A stretch of 64,000 nt of DNA, taken from the NCBI GenBank assembly GCA_025769875.1, contig JAGFNK010000051.1, positions 114,255 to 178,254 on the forward strand. Direction: 5' to 3'. The notes under the pieces were generated by a model. The model ran no database searches. It was given only the letters and a program-made list of their open reading frames with translations, and had not been told where the DNA came from. This stretch comes from Russula earlei (taxonomy: Eukaryota; Basidiomycota; Agaricomycetes; Russulales; Russulaceae). The position numbers were made by a program, and so were the translations under genes. This document shows positions 20,823 to 33,306 of the stretch, piece by piece. Position 1 is the stretch's first letter. Each line of letters opens with the position of its first letter.

Positions 20823-22883
20823 GGCAGGTGAGTGGGTGGTGGGGGGTTACAAAGTCAGGGTGTAGTGAGCCCCGGGCAAGACATAAGAGCGGAGCAGGGG
20901 AGAAACTAAAATTTGAAAACCGATACATCTAAAAAGTCGAAAACTTTCTACGGTAAGTGTATAGAATGCGTGCCAGTACTAGTGTGTGTGTCGGATGAGG
21001 AGCTAATAGACGCGGGTTCACACGTTCACACACGACGGGCCGGCAGGGTCAGCCGTTACGTTCCACGGCTCGCAGCCAATCACATTCACATTTGTTGGTG
21101 CTGGCTGGTACCCGACCGTTGGCGCCATGGAGAAAGAAGCTAACCGCGTGTGTCCTTGCGGCATCATCCGCCAGTTCGAGAAACACTGATGGATTGTCTA
21201 CATGGCAACACGAGGACGGCGGCCAGGGAAGGCGGGGGCAATTATCGGCGGCATTTGAGCAACCAAACATCCGTGCATCCCTCTCCCTTATAGTAATCTT
21301 TTCAGCGCGGAGCGCCAGTAGCCTCTGGCAATGATCTCTCTTCCCCTGGCTTGAAGATCGGTTAGAAATCCAAAAACAAAATTGGTCGGCTGGGTTGTCA
21401 GTTTGAGTCTAATGACCGTTGGGGCGTCAAGATCTGCCCAACTCAAAAATGACAGACACAGTTAAAAAAAAATTTCATTCACGACTGGTCCCAAGACAAA
21501 GAATTCGATCGGAACTAGATAGAAGTAGGGCAGATATGAAGCCGTAGAATGCGTCCCAGGATTCCTCTTGCAGAAAATCGATGATTGTCTGATTTTTCAA
21601 CTCTGGGTACAGGTACATTGATGCTACTCATCGAATCATCCGTTGATTTGCGGTCTGTCGTGCGGCATGTGACGATCGTGAGCAACGTGGGCCTAGGCCA
21701 ATTCCTGTACATGTAGTACATACAGTATGGACGGACGTGCACTAACATGTGGGAAGAACAGGGCCCGGTAGCGTGGAGTGCAACCCACGAAACCGACTAT
21801 CAGCGGTCGCGGCCTCCGTCTCCGGCTCCCGTTGCGTTCTGGTGCGTGCGAGGATTGCTGCCCACTTTGTTTCAGGCACGGGGATGAGGATAAAGCATTT
21901 TCAACTGAGGTTCTGGCTCATTCAATATCTCCACGCCGAGAGCTCCCGATGGAAATTAAAAGATGGTACTGCGGTATGTACCTTGCATTGCGCAGGGTTT
22001 CACACGTTGACGCAGCACAAGCTGTGTGTATGCTATCCCTGGACCCTGTCTGAGAATTTCGATGAGGATATTGAACAGTTACGGGGTGCGTCGTTAACGC
22101 CGGGAAGGTAATTTCGGACACGGACAGAATCGGGCTCAATCCGATCCAAGCATGCATTGCATCAGAGTGCGATGAACGCGAAACTGCCAATTCTGTTGAT
22201 GTTTTTCCAAATCGAAAGCAAGGTACGGGAGCTGGTAACGATGATACGTAAAGGGCCCTGCGGCACTGCAGCGAGAACGATTTACCGTTGCTTACGTCTA
22301 CCGCCCGTCCACGGGTCACTGTGAGTATGCGTGGCCCGTCGTCGGGTACACTGCCGGACGGTCACACTTGCAGGTGCCAGCGGCTCCTGAAAAAGAAACT
22401 TGCACGTCTGTCATGAACGACTAGTAGCCCGGCATTGGAGCGCCGAGCGACTGGTGGGCCTGAGAAATCAGCGAGTGAGAATGCGGAGATGGGTGAAAAG
22501 TTGAAAGAACTACAGTATCAGGACTAGTGGCCGGAGCCTTTAGGTCACGTCATCAAAAATATTGGTGGTCGCCATGGCATTATAATGGTGATGTCACGGA
22601 ATCTGAAGCCCCAGCTTGTACTGTATCGAATCGCCATTTTGGCTATCTTTTGTCGGATTCGCCCGATCTCTTAAATTTCCATGTCCACGCCGCTGTCCGA
22701 GATAAGTTCTGTGCTGCCTAACTCTTAATCAGTTTACTGTATCTGCCAAGCTCAGAAGTAGCTCATTATGCCCCAATGAGCAATTACGATGCACGCACAA
22801 ATCGTATCATAGCTCGTATTACGAAATTTCTAAATATACGTAGTATGTAGTCTATATATTCTAGCAAGATATTCGAAGCCGAG
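20823..22883. other. No supportable gene
   Basis: Short frames exist (for example near 21750-22110), but none has a recognisable motif or a convincing exon structure. The GC level is similar to the flanks. Confidence 0.4.
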
Positions 22884-23149
22884 TCAAATTCCAAAGAAAT
22901 CAAAGATAGGATCCGGAGGATATACAGTCTCCCCTGGCAGTAATGCCTGCTCCTTCATCTTTCGTGAAGCCATGCTTCCTTGTGAATCTGGTCGTTCAAC
23001 ACCTGACAGTGGGACGTCATTGAGTGCGCCAATTGGTCCACGACGTGCGTCACTGACATGCGTGTGAGCCGCCTCCTGTTTGCTTTCTAGACGCCACAGG
23101 CGTGCTAGTTGGGCAATCCGAAGGTATGATACATGCAGAGACATCCAGA

Positions 23150-26100
23150 TCAGGGTCCAGTCGTTTTAAAGAAAAAACTCCAGAGCTTGGGACTGGCAAC
23201 ATCAACGTCAGAGTGAGAAAGGGGACGAGCTGCAGTCATAAGGCGCTCACCCAAGTCTTCCGGTAGGCCATAGTCAAGCTTCCGGATATCTCGCGGACGC
23301 GAGATAACGCGATACTGGTTAGCACGCCGGCCTTTGGGTGGACGTTCAGAGGCACAAGGAGACTCATCTATGTGATGTGCCCATTCCTTGTAGTCCGGAT
23401 CCAGTAATCCTGGAAGGAGACGCGGGAGTGGTGCCCGAAGGCTCGACTTGGTGATGCGCTTCGTATTCAGTACGCGTGCCTCAGTGTCTTCCCACCGGAA
23501 CGACACTACTGGCACGCTAGAATTCTGCAAAAGCAAAAGTGGGGGTTGAGTGGCGTCCAACACATTCCAATCAGCACGCACAGCTTCTCGACCATCCCAC
23601 TTCAATGGGCCGATTGCAGCCGGCCCGGGAGCAAATAAATGATTTGACGGCGATGACGAGGCCGTCGGCACTAAATCTGATTGGATCAACGCGACGTCGC
23701 ATGATTGGCCTAGCGAAACTGGTAAACAGCTCTGCATCCAGGTGTCTCGTTTCTGGAGGTCGGCAGCAATATGCGACGGGCGCGATCCCGGCGATGGCAC
23801 CCTGGACAACTCATCGATGTTGTATCTACTGATCTTAGACCCGAGCAGTGGCTCAAGGGGATCAGATATCACAGGGGGCTCGCCGCGAGCTTCAAGAGGA
23901 GAGGGGATTGCCGTAGAGATAGAATCTCGCTTCAATACCGGGCCTCGTTGCTCAGAGAGTACTGAGAATAGACCCGAGGGTCGACCTACTTCCAGGGAAT
24001 CCAGTCCCCATGTGAAGCCCTCTAAACATCCCAGAAGGGGATGGGCTGGTAACGAGAAGTTACTCGACGAATTCCAACTGGACATGGCGCCGCCAAAACC
24101 TGCTGTGTTGTTGAATGGGAGCGAAAACTCTCGCTGTGGAGGCACTGCCTGGAGATCATCCTGGTTTCTGACAGAGAAACCGGTCACTGCCGGCGTCGTT
24201 GTTGACCGAATCCCATCTAGGGGAGCCACAAGGCCATCGCCTACATTCATAGGAATGAAACGAGGATTGGAGTCAGCGCAGACGAGTTCACGTATCATGA
24301 GTCAAAAGCATTTCTCAGTAAAATGTAATACGTCACCTGTCAGGTGTCGCTCTCTGCTCTGAATACTACTGGAAAGATCATTATAGAGTGAATGCGGCGG
24401 AGTGTCGCCCGTCACGGAGCTGCTAGAGCTAATCCTGGCGAGAAAAGATGCTGTATGACGTCTCAACGACTGAAGAAAAGTGGACGGGGACAGGGAAAAC
24501 GGTGGGAGACTTGGGAAAGGCGGGAGCTCAAGCTCACGAAGCCGGGGTTGTTGCGGAAGTTCGACTCGGGGATCCAAGCGCGTTGAAATGCTGGTAATAT
24601 CATCGCAGCCCTGCTGCGATGAATCTCTTCCCTCTATGTTAACTCGACGTTCACTGGTCGGAGGTGCTAGGAAGGAAGAGAAGAACGTAGTAATCACAGG
24701 CGACTTATTACATGGTTCAGGAAAGGGCAATGCTGAGGGATGTTTGTCGAATGACGCAAGTCCTATGCAAGGATCAGCGGATGTCTCGGCGGCTTCCACG
24801 CCAAGAGAATTGCTATTATTTAGCTTACGTTGGTCTGGAGTCTGTGCAAGGGACCGGTCTGGCGAGTTATAAGATGTATGAGATGCATAGTTGGGACGAT
24901 TTTCATTTAATTCCCGGGCTGGTGTCGGTCGTGTGTTCTGAAGAACGATCAAGATATCGGTATTCTCCTTGGTCTTCATAGATAAATGATCCATCCATAA
25001 CGACCAGGAACGCACGTCGCTCACCTGAACAACGACTCCATCATATTGCCGAACATTCCGGTCTGAGCAGAGCGGTATCGATCCAATGGGTGGCCAGTCC
25101 ACTGGATCAACACCACCCCTTTCTGACAAGAATGTCCGGGGAAAACCCGATGGAGGGAGCGAGGGACGTTTTGACGATGAAGACGCGGGAACAGGGCATG
25201 TGGCGCACAAATCTGAGCGGATCGTGATTTCATTTTCACGGTATCAGACGCTGAGGCGCTTACCTGTAGTTTCTTCATTCATATCGTGAAGACCTACAGT
25301 AGTGCATGGGGAAGCTTCGTATATGCGCATGTCAACGTCACTAGATTGGGATGATGAAGGTGGCAATGACACATCAAGCAGGTAAGGCATTGAAGTCGGA
25401 AGCGTCATATAGATAGAGTCCAAAATCTGTGAATCGGATTCACAGATTTTGGACTCTATAACACACGATGCCGAGTCGGCATCGTGTGTTATAGCTTTAT
25501 AATATTACGACGGCAGGAATATCAGCGTATGAGATCACGGAGGAGGGTGGGTGATTGCGTACCTGTATTTGCAGAGAGAAACAAACCAGAATTGACGCAA
25601 GCGGGAACGATTGTTGAACCATCCCGTTGGCATAAATAAAGGGAACTATGGCAAAATTCTGATAAGGCAGGTGGCAGAGATAAATCGAGCAGGCGAGACA
25701 AAGACGACGGAACGGTCATGTATAGAGAGTCGACAACTTGTAGATCGGCATTATTGCTTGTGATTGCTTCGAAGATTGATGAAAGCGGACGTATAAGCAG
25801 ACGAGACAGCATAACTAGGGAAGCGCGCGTACCCGAATCTGCAGTACAAGACGAAGTTGAATCGCGATGGACTGTTGGGGTTGTGGAATGCTTGGGTCTG
25901 CTCTTCAACTTCTTCACTTCGTCTTCTAACTCATTTACGCGTTCCTGTAATGCGGTTGATAGAAGCGTGATTTGTGAACAGGCGAATTGGGAAGCCTCGG
26001 CCTCCGATAACGAAGACTCCAACATGGCGCTCCTGAGACGTAGGAGTTCAACAGCTTCGTCAAGGTTCATGACGAGGGCACGTCGCGCATCTTGTGCGTC

Positions 26101-27498
26101 TCGCAGCTTGACCAGGCACATATCCAGCTCATAGATCATGTCCTTGGCGTAAGTTTCCAGCTCCTGAAGCGCCTCTCGAGATTGATCCAGGTCGCGACGC
26201 ACGTCAACGAGCTCTCCTTCTGTAAGACGAAGTTGCTTCTTCGTCGCCGCCAATTCGAACTGTGGGTGCTTCTCGTCATGATGGTTGGAATTCTCATACG
26301 AGGTGCTCCCAGACTCTAGTTGGCGCATCCGCTCAAGCAACTCCTCCAGTGCTGCTCGCTGAGATTTGGCGACATCAGACACTTGGTCGAAAGATCCACA
26401 GATCTGGTGGAAGGAAGCGGCCTGGGAAGCGGAAGCACCATCCCGGTCTTGACGATGGAGATATCCCTGCGATTCGGCAGGCCTGAGAGAAGAATTGGGA
26501 CCGAAAACGGAATTAACTGGTGGAGTACCGATATCAAGAATCCGCTCTGGGAGAAGTGGAGGCTGACCGGTGTCAGCCGGCTTAATCGAAGGCGGATGGT
26601 AGTCGGGTGGAGGAACGTGGAATAGCTGGGGGCGTCCATCGGCACGAAGTTGTGAAAGTTCATCGCGTAGTGCTTCAAGTTGCTCTTGCGCAGTTCGAGC
26701 TTCTTGCACCAAGCGGAACACCTCGGACTCGTGACGGACTTGAATCCTCGCTTGTTCGTCCCTCAGCTCGTTCATTTCACGGAGTCGACGATCATGTTCG
26801 TGTCGCAGTTCAGCATCCAGACGCGCAATCTCGTCTTCTGCGCCGTTCAGCTTCGTCTGCAGCATGCGCGACTCTTCGGTAATCGATTGGATAAAACCAT
26901 CTTGACTTGATGCAACCTCTGTCTGATAGTCCAGCTGCTCCTGTGTGTTCTGAGTCCGAGCTATGGCTGCTCTGAGCTCTGCGCGTAGATTAAATGCGGT
27001 CATCTCGGCCACTGTACAGCGAGCCTCCGCAGATTCGGCCATTTCTTTCCATCCTCGTCGTTTCTTGTTCGAAGCCTCAAGAGTAGAGACGAGTGTCTTC
27101 AATCTATCGCGCTCTCGTTCAGCAGCAAGCAGGTTGGCGCTTAACTCCTGCTGGCGAGAATGTGCAGGTTGTAGCTGCTGACGGATGTTGTTCTGAGAAT
27201 CGGCGGATTCGGCATAACTATGCCGCGTTCTGAGCCAGCGTTTCGCTGTGACTTTCTCCCGTTCTTGCTTCTCCCTTTTCATCCGAGCATCTCGGAGGTC
27301 GCGTTCTTGTTCGCGGAGTTGAGACGCAAGGTGGGAATAACCAAGGCAAGAGACCGTAGTAAGTTGCGAGTTGTGGTCAGAGCATTCATCCGGCACATCC
27401 ACCTGCGCAACGAGGTTGTCGTATCCCTTCTCCCAACAGGTGATTTGTTCGTAAAGCGCATTCAGGATAGGGGGTGTTTGAGTATCTCGCACGGCCAT
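23150..27498 (-). CDS. Large coiled-coil protein with an internal duplication
   Basis: Unknown function. ATG 27498 opens a 1.9-kb first exon rich in heptad coiled coil: SQLREQERDLRDARMKREKQ, long Glu/Arg/Leu stretches, a Pro-rich break (FHVPPPDYHPPSIKP), and a second coil ending ALQERVNELEDEVKKLKSR. I infer an intron at 25456-25562 (GTACGC...TTATAG) joining a second copy of a segment in exon 1: DSLYMTVPSSLSRLLDLSLPP versus DSIYMTLPTSMPYLLDVSLPP. Further introns lie at 25213-25263 and about 24240-24332; the C-terminal part is Ser/Pro-rich and disordered, ending FFFKTTGP at TAG/TAA near 23150. If the 107-bp intron is wrong, this is two adjacent genes (25522-27498 and 23150-25408). The shared phase and the homologous exon ends favour one gene. 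It is transcribed toward the UbiA pseudogene. Confidence 0.65.
25413..25459. repeat. Perfect hairpin 1 (23-bp arms, 1-base centre)
   Basis: Arms run from ATAGAGTCCAAAATC inward to a single central G at 25436. In the one-gene model it is coding and supplies the residues before DSIYMT. Confidence 0.93.
25456..25494. repeat. Perfect hairpin 2 (19-bp arms, 1-base centre)
   Basis: It abuts hairpin 1 (shared CTATA) and covers the proposed 3' splice site of the 25456-25562 intron. The arms begin CTATAACACACGATG. Confidence 0.93.
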
Positions 27499-27536
27499 TA
27501 GACCGCACCGCTGCAGGATAGTGACAACCTAAATCA

Positions 27537-28304
27537 TCAGGGTAAGACATTCGTTCGCTTCATGCATTCCGGAAATGAACATACCGCGTTCGAACTTTCC
27601 TCATACGAGAAAAGTATAGACACAATCCAGATGAAGGTAAAGACGGACGTGATCGCTGGCTACAAATCTTGGTCAACATCCATGGGTTATAAAAGGATGT
27701 GGGTGCGTACAGGTCCAGTCCACGAAAGTAGCAAAGATATAAACGACAGAGATATGGTAGCCTGAGAGAGATGGCCAGCGGGGATGAGATTGGATATGGG
27801 CTTAAGCCGGAGGCATCTGGCAAAGCCCGTTGAAGTATTGGTGAAAGTGGAGATGATGTTGGCAAGTTTCGTAGAAAAATACACGATTTCAGGGAGAAAG
27901 ACGACAACTCCAGAGATAATCGCAAGCACCATGACGAGAGGCACAAGATCCGGGAGCTGGTTCGGCGTTATAACGATAAGAGAAGATTGATAGCTGGGAG
28001 TTGACGAAACAAAAACCGGGGAGGAACGTCCAATGAGAATCAAGTCGCTGGAAGAGTACGGGGGAGTAATGATCTGTGGAAGCCCCACAAAAGTGCTAGG
28101 AGCATCCAAAAGCGGGGCGGTTGGAGGAGGAGAGATGGTGGGAATAAGATGAGAGGGAACGATGGTATGAAGGTATCTGAGCGCAAGGATACCGCGTGAA
28201 AATCCTTGCAATATGTTTCCGAGGTGTAGAAACCCCGACGCGATGGAGAAGATGATGTGAAACATTGTGTAAGTTGTCAAAGAGCGAGGAGACGTATAAA
28301 GCAT
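27537..28304 (-). CDS. Small membrane protein of unknown function
   Basis: ATG at 28304, or at 28265, which would begin MFHIIFSIASGFLHLG. A 51-bp intron at 27660-27710 (GTACGC...TTGTAG) joins LLLSWTGP to PAITSVFTFIWIVSILFSYE, giving a third or fourth hydrophobic segment and a short tail that stops at TGA 27537. Other likely membrane segments are VPLVMVLAIISGVVVFLPEI and ISLSFISLLL. The protein is about 235-240 residues with no known motif. It ends only 38 bp upstream of the coiled-coil gene on the same strand, so they may share transcription control, although fungal operons are not expected. Confidence 0.55.
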
Positions 28305-28321
28305 GCAGTCTGTATATATAT

Positions 28322-28461
28322 CCTCAGCTGTCTGTCAGCCCATTGGAATCCAAGTCTGCCCGAAGAGTGGGCTGACTGACAGACCAGTTCTATAGTAGTA
28401 TAGAACTTGTCTGTCAGCCAGCCCACTCTTCGGGCGGACTTGTATTCACAGACAGCTGAGG
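28322..28461. repeat. 140-bp foldback (imperfect palindrome)
   Basis: Outer arms CCTCAGCTGTCTG (28322-28334) pair with 28449-28461. The inner arms of about 43 bp (28351-28393 with 28397-28440) pair with four or five mismatches around a 3-base loop. It lies between two divergent genes. It is a MITE-like foldback candidate with no clear target duplication. Confidence 0.85.
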
Positions 28462-28689
28462 TTATAGCGACCATCCAGACGATTTGATTTGAAGAGAGGC
28501 GAGGCGAGAGAGAAAACTATGGCACGTGATGCGATGGACGAATTACCACGTGAGGACGATTAAGTCAAAGATGGCCCATTCAAGTTCTCACGCCTATATA
28601 ATAAAATTTGCTAGCAGGCACTGTGTTCGTCTATCGATCGCTTCTCCTCGTCAACCCATGCCACCTCCAATACATTCCTTGGTATCCTC

Positions 28690-31600
28690 ATGTCTGGCCC
28701 ATCTATCAGTAACTTCACCACAATATTTAATTCCCCATCAATCGAATACCGCAGAGTCACGGGAAGTGGTCTAGACACCCATCCATTCTCCACCCAGCTT
28801 CGCACCTGCGATAGTCCCGAGGTCGTCTCAAACGTACTTCGAATGCAAGCGCAGGGATTCAGCAAATTTCGAGAGAGTTGATGGCCTGGTTGGATCCCAT
28901 CGTCCATATCCTGTTTACCTTCTCAGGGACTCTCGCAGAGGGGATCAGTCTTGTAAGCTGTTTCCTGTCTATGTTCCGTCATGGTGCCAACATCTTATTC
29001 CTAGCCATTTCCCCCTGCAAAAACGATCTTTACTGGTATTGCCGTTCTTCTAGGGGTTGGCCTCCTTTCAAGTTGCTTATTACCCATTTGATTAATATCC
29101 AACCCTTAGGCTGTCAAGGATGTTGTGTCAAGCCACGACATGATGATGCATCTTTTCGAGCGTATCAACTTCTTCCTCAAACGTCTGAAGCACTACATAG
29201 GGATGCCACTAACCGATGGACGGAGTTACTTTGAAAAATAATGGCTCAATTGCTTTCTATTCTCGCACTTTCCACCAAGGCGATGACGGATAAACGAATC
29301 AGTAAGCTGATCGGTTCCCTGTGTCATCTCTTTGCTGACTACGGCGCAGAAAAAATTCTGAGGAAGCTCTTGGGAAGGACGGATGTTGAGGATGAGCTTC
29401 AACGACTTGATTTGCTCACGAAAGAAAAGAGTCTCATGACGGCGGCGAGGAAGTTGGAGGTTACACATCATATAGATGGCAATATTGAGCGATCAAAAGC
29501 GGTACGCGCCCATCTCTGTCCTTCATATACGAACGGGTCCATATTCACATATACCCCGAAAACAGTAACGGATGACCTTAAACGTTTGTTACTTGCTGAT
29601 TGCCATCGTCGGTCATCACCAAAAGTTGACGCATGCCTACAGGGAAGCAGTTTCAAGAGGAAGTTCGAACATGGCTCTCCCCTCCTAATCCTTCAATCAA
29701 TCATCACAACGCACGCAAGACGCAGCACAGTGGGACTGCAACCTGGTTTATTAATGGCACCACATGCCAAGAATGGAAAAATAAAGGCTCTTTATTGTGG
29801 ATCCGTGCCAATCGTGTGTTTCATTCACACATTCTGCTAGTACGACAACTCATTCCTTACCCAATCTCGCAGCGGGCGCAGGGAAAACCGTTCTTTATTA
29901 TGGGGCTTGTCTGTTTCTATGATAGGGACCTCACGTTCTTGATCAGTTCTGCCATTATCGAAGACATCAAGGATTTACAAGAGAGCCGGTCTGCATTGAT
30001 TGCATACCACTATTTCGACTTTAAGGATGCCTCCAAGCGGCATGTCCGTGGATTGTTGGCATCGCTTCTCTACCAGCTCGGTAATCACTCTGAACGTTGC
30101 TGGGATGTCCTTTATCAATTGTACACGGCGTGCGAAGATGGCTCCGAACAACCTGATGATGTCGCGCTTGCGGACTGTCTCAAGACGATGTGCTCACTCC
30201 TAGCACAAATTCCTATCTTCATTATCATGGACGCACTTGACGAGTGTCCAAATAATACTGGAACCCCGTCCGCCCGTGAATTGGTGCTGGACTTCGTGCA
30301 CGATCTTGTCGAGTCGAGACATTCGAATCTATTCATCTGCATTACCAGTCGTCCGGGCAAGATATACAGACGATCCTCAATCCCTTGACATCTACATCGC
30401 TCAGTGTCTCGCTTCACGAAGAAGGTGGCCAAGGGGAGTATATAAACAGCTATGTCCGCTCTTTTGTTCAAACGGACAGGGCGATGCGGAGATGGAGAGG
30501 ACAAACAACTTATCATCAATATGCTCTCAGAACGAGCTGATGGGATGTGAGACGTCTCTATTACCCTTCTTTGATATCATTGCTAATGGCCTGTAACAGG
30601 TTTCGATGGGTGTTTGCGAGCTTGATACGCTACGTCGATGTTTCCCTTCAAGCATTCGCAAGACCCTGGATGAATTGCCAACCACACTGGACGAGACATA
30701 TGAACGGACGTTACAAGGGATCGCGAAAGAGAGAAAGCGGCATGCACATCGACTATCTCAGTGCCTGGTCGCAGCCATTCGGCCTCTAGGCGTTGAAGAG
30801 CTCGGAGAGATATTCGCCATCGAGTTCGACGACGATGCCGCTCCTCATTTGGTGGAAGGCTGGCGGCCTGAAAATGCAGAAGAAGCAGTGCTCTCCGCGT
30901 GTTCCACTTTGATCGCGGTCATCGAGAGCAACGGTTCAAAAATCGTCCAATTTTCTCACTTCTCCGTGAAAGAGTTCCTGACTTCATATCGCCTCCTGAC
31001 ATCCGAAGATGAAAACTTCCGTCACTATCACATCCCACTGGATACGGCACACGCCATTTTGGCACGAGCGTGCCTCACAGTCCTTCTGCAGTTGGACGAG
31101 AAAACTGACAGAAAGCGCCCTGCGACATGTCCACTGGCGTTATATGCTGCTCGGTACTGGGTCGATCATGCAAAGTACGAGGACGTTGCGTCACAGGTTG
31201 AAGACGCCATGAAACAGTTATTTAATCCGACGAAACCATATTTTGCAGCATGGGTATGGATATACGATGTGGATGATGGTTGGATTCCACAATCCGTCGA
31301 CGAACTCCCAGAAAAACAGCCGCCACCCATGGCAACGGCTCTGTATTATGCGGTGTTATGTGGGTTCAGCGGCCTAGCAGATTTCCTTATTTCTTCGTGT
31401 GGAGAAGACATTCATGCCTTTGGTGGTAATCGCGGAAGTCCGTTGCACGCCGCAGCATTCGCGGGACACAGCGGGCCTGCCCGTGTATTACTTGACCATG
31501 GGGCTAACGTGAATATCACGACGACCACCTTGAAGGGAACTCCTCTGTGCACTGCACACCGGCGCGGCCATCTGGAGATCATGCAGCTCTTGATAGAGTA

Positions 31601-32020
31601 TGGGGCGGATGTGGACGTGCAATACAATTCCCTGGGACGCCTGTCGCACAACGTGGCGATAATTGGACAGGCCGAGGTCATGCGACTGCTACTGCAGCAC
31701 AACAGCCGACGTAAACTCCGCTTCGTCTTATTATAACTTCAGGCCATTGCACTGGGCATCGATGTACGGACATGCAGACGTCCGTTCAGGTCCTTCTGGA
31801 ATACGGGGCCGAGGTCAACGCGCTAGACGACGATGACAAAACTCCGTTATACGTGGCGTCCTCTCATGGACGTCTCGAGGTCTCCGGACTACTGCTTATG
31901 CATGGGGCGGACATCGACATCCAGATGAAGGAAGGCCGTACCCCGTTCCACGTGGCTACATCACGACGCCATACCGAAGTTGCGCGGCTGCTATCGGAGC
32001 ATGGCGCGAAAGGCAAATAG
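28690..32020 (+). pseudogene. NLR2: broken Goodbye-NACHT-ankyrin receptor
   Basis: Same architecture as NLR1. ATG 28690 gives MSGPSISNFTTIFNSPSIEY, LDTHPFSTQLRTCDSPE and SKFRES, the Goodbye module. Later blocks are NFFLKR, AQLLSILALSTKAMTDKRIS and KLLGRTDVEDELQRLDLLTK. Splicing near 29816/29873 restores a Walker A (NPGAGKT); Walker B is IFIIMDALDECP and TSRPG follows. Damage seen: the next splice donor reads TTATGG where NLR1 has GTACTT, there are frame changes near 30355, 30500 and 30612 and two more around 31700-31780, and TAA 31736 falls inside the ankyrin region. Only about five diverged ankyrin repeats remain (for example SPLHAAAFAGHSGPARVLLD, TPLYVASSHGRLEVSGLLLM), ending HGAKGK at TAG 32020. 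Its ankyrins are not homogenised as in NLR1. Confidence 0.85.
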
Positions 32021-33306
32021 AAGGATGCGACAAGCATGGGAATTATGATTGCTGTCCCCCACGCTGAGTCAGGGGACTCTCAGGTACCTTTTGTACGATC
32101 CGTTTTATGTTATGTTGGTACTGAGAGAATACCCGCCAGACATTTGCGAAGGAAGATTACACCTGACACGAGTTATGGTAGCGAGCCTCGTGAGTTCAAA
32201 AACGTCAGGAAGGGGTATGCCCTACCCTCGCAAAGCTAACACACGCGTGGCTCGGTAGCGTGTTTTGATGTCCAAAGAGTCTGCGGTGGACGCGCTTCGA
32301 GGTTTGCGGCCGATATGAGAATTATTCGTTGTTGGTTTTGGACTGTGAGGATGCCTTGGATGTGCACGCCCGCTGTAGGTTCCATTCATGTTCGATGGTG
32401 GCGAGTAAAGGGGAGTGTTCGAAATGAAAAGTTGGGTGACGGAGAGAACGACTCGGACGCTGCGGTCCCGTTCATCTGCCGATGTCTGTACAGCGTGAGC
32501 AGCAGTTTCCGAGAAGCTAGCGGTAAATAAAGACGGAGAAAACGTGACTGTGACCGACACGCGTCCATCATTTGGGACACAGGGCGTTGTCGAAATGCAC
32601 AGCGGTCGGGAAAGCTAGCGGCGGCCAGTCCGGGCCAAAAGTCAAAAAGCTAAAAGGCCACGGAGATGCCGAAAGGAGGCAGTGTGCACACAGAAACGGG
32701 GAGGCTCGAACGAGATCCGGGGGGGGGGGCAACGAGGATGAGTTTCGGCGGTGCAGCCGTCGAGGCGTCTTCGCGCCTTATTACGTGGGACGGTCAAGAC
32801 GGCCAGGGCGGAGCTGTCAAGAGGGACAAATGCGGGAGGCCGAGAGTGGCGAGGGAAGTGTTCGGCTTGCTCTTGCGTTCGGCGGGTGCCAGCGGCGATT
32901 CGATCCCATGCAAATGCAAGCGGCTGAGCCTAGCCGTACGACTCACCTTACGTTTCCAGACGGTATTAGTATGAATATAATGGACGGCCGCGTACGCCAA
33001 CAGGAAGCGAAGAGGGCTCTGATGAACCTCCATTACGAACTTGAAACAATATATGACACGTCGTCCGTCGCTCCTCATCTCCGAGTCATCGATCACCGTG
33101 CGGTCTTTACACATCAGAAGAGGCTCAAACCCAAGAACGGACACGTCTGCCGTCATCATCCTCAAAGCGTCAGGCTTCGTCATCTAAGCCAGCTGCAAGA
33201 AGTATCCGGTCAGACCAGGATCGATACAAACGAGGGCTGCGTACGACATTGCGATGCCCTTCCACGCTTCGCCCACTCATGTTGCGCCCATTCGTTTTCG
33301 TCGCGG
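32021..33306. other. Intergenic, converging 3' ends of NLR2 and hexosaminidase
   Basis: No supportable gene. A long plus-strand frame (32572-33777) runs through here but is mostly antisense to hexosaminidase exons and introns. Confidence 0.5.
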
